Source: Flavobacteriaceae bacterium PS02338 (lineage in GTDB: Bacteria > Bacteroidota > Bacteroidia > Sphingobacteriales > Sphingobacteriaceae). From it: 64,000 bases of DNA. The position numbers were made by a program, and so were the translations under genes. This document shows positions 63,800 to 64,000 of this stretch, piece after piece (within the stretch, counting starts at the first letter, position 1; every line of letters begins with the position of its first letter). Under the pieces are notes generated by a model that was given only the letters and a program-made list of their open reading frames with translations, had not been told where the DNA came from and did not search any database. The stretch is from assembly GCA_029959615.1 (NCBI GenBank), contig JASCOD010000001.1:1426001-1490000 (forward strand). The letters are read 5' to 3'.

Positions 63800-64000
63800 A
63801 TGAATCATATATACAAACACGCACCTGAATCTAACGGTGTTAAATTATTTAACGAATGGATTATTCTATTAGTTGCCGCTGTGGTACTGTTTCTTTCGAG
63901 TTGCACAGGAAATGCAGAACCAATGGCATTAGCACCTGCGCCTTTGTTGCCAGTAGCTACCGTAGCTGCGGGTGAACAAAAAACTTTTGTGGATTACCCA
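63800..64000 (+). CDS. RND efflux periplasmic adaptor lipoprotein, N-terminal part (3' end outside window)
   Basis: The ATG at 63800 opens a frame of 67 codons that runs off the window. The signal is LFNEWIILLVAAVVLFLSSC, a lipobox with Cys near residue 34. It is followed by a Pro/Ala linker and LPVATVAAGEQKTFVDYP, the first strand of the AcrA/MexA-type adaptor family just before the lipoyl half-domain. Preceded by a TetR gene and its operator, it is expected to be the first gene of a second RND pump operon. Confidence 0.85.
   Translation, partial: MNHIYKHAPESNGVKLFNEWIILLVAAVVLFLSSCTGNAEPMALAPAPLLPVATVAAGEQKTFVDYP

Overview
The window comes from a Bacteroidota chromosome and most resembles Sphingobacteriaceae, in the style of Pedobacter. 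The evidence is read from the sequence: low GC with a locally uniform composition, starts without clear Shine-Dalgarno sites, lipoproteins with short Cys-type signals, several giant secreted proteins ending in a type IX secretion (T9SS) C-terminal sorting domain, an ECF sigma/FecR/STN module, AcrB-type RND pumps, and a xylose isomerase operon fed by a sodium/sugar symporter. The genus is an inference.

Layout. 1-2.6 kb: 3' part of an acyl-CoA dehydrogenase, a block of seven perfect CCCTAAA repeats, and two FKBP-type lipoproteins. 2.6-7.4 kb, minus strand: photolyase with a repeat element inside its reading frame, a nucleoside-sugar-epimerase-like protein, a palindromic repeat, an alpha/beta hydrolase, a Crp/Fnr regulator and a secreted esterase. 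7.5-9.5 kb: 2-hydroxyacid dehydrogenase and an aldose-epimerase-like protein. 9.6-16.4 kb: a tight six-gene cluster with two paralogous surface-repeat proteins at its ends and a GIN-domain lipoprotein, a sterol-desaturase/DUF4833 fusion, an ECF sigma factor and a FecR anti-sigma factor between them. This is the best candidate for an undescribed system. 16.7-31.8 kb: three consecutive giant T9SS proteins that share a C-terminal module. 31.9-32.1 kb: a degenerate 21-bp minisatellite. 32.1-36.8 kb: a T9SS subtilase, a lipoprotein and a small CTERM-like anchored protein. 36.8-43.3 kb: a sugar-kinase-like ATPase and a complete RND efflux operon. 43.5-54.6 kb: M61 peptidase, small porin-like protein, acyl-CoA synthetase, gamma-glutamyltransferase, a T9SS beta-helix protein, an OmpA-family protein and a lipoprotein. 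54.7-59.5 kb: the xylose operon (xylB, xylA, symporter) with a LacI-type operator-like palindrome upstream; the symporter carries a GC-rich mosaic patch. 59.8-64 kb: DUF2130 coiled-coil protein, MFS transporter, single-domain response regulator, and a TetR gene whose probable operator is repeated in front of the next RND adaptor gene, which runs off the window.

How the genes work together. The ECF/FecR pair normally works with a TonB receptor that has an N-terminal STN domain. Here the STN domain is instead fused to a surface-repeat/barrel-like protein, so the cluster may be a TonB-receptor-free cell-surface signalling unit that controls its own envelope proteins. The three T9SS giants directly downstream could be outputs of the same surface programme, but a terminator-like hairpin and 320 bp of non-coding DNA separate them. 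The xylose genes form one catabolic operon. The TetR/RND pair is a standard self-regulated efflux switch.

No rRNA, tRNA, CRISPR array, integrase or intact insertion sequence was seen.
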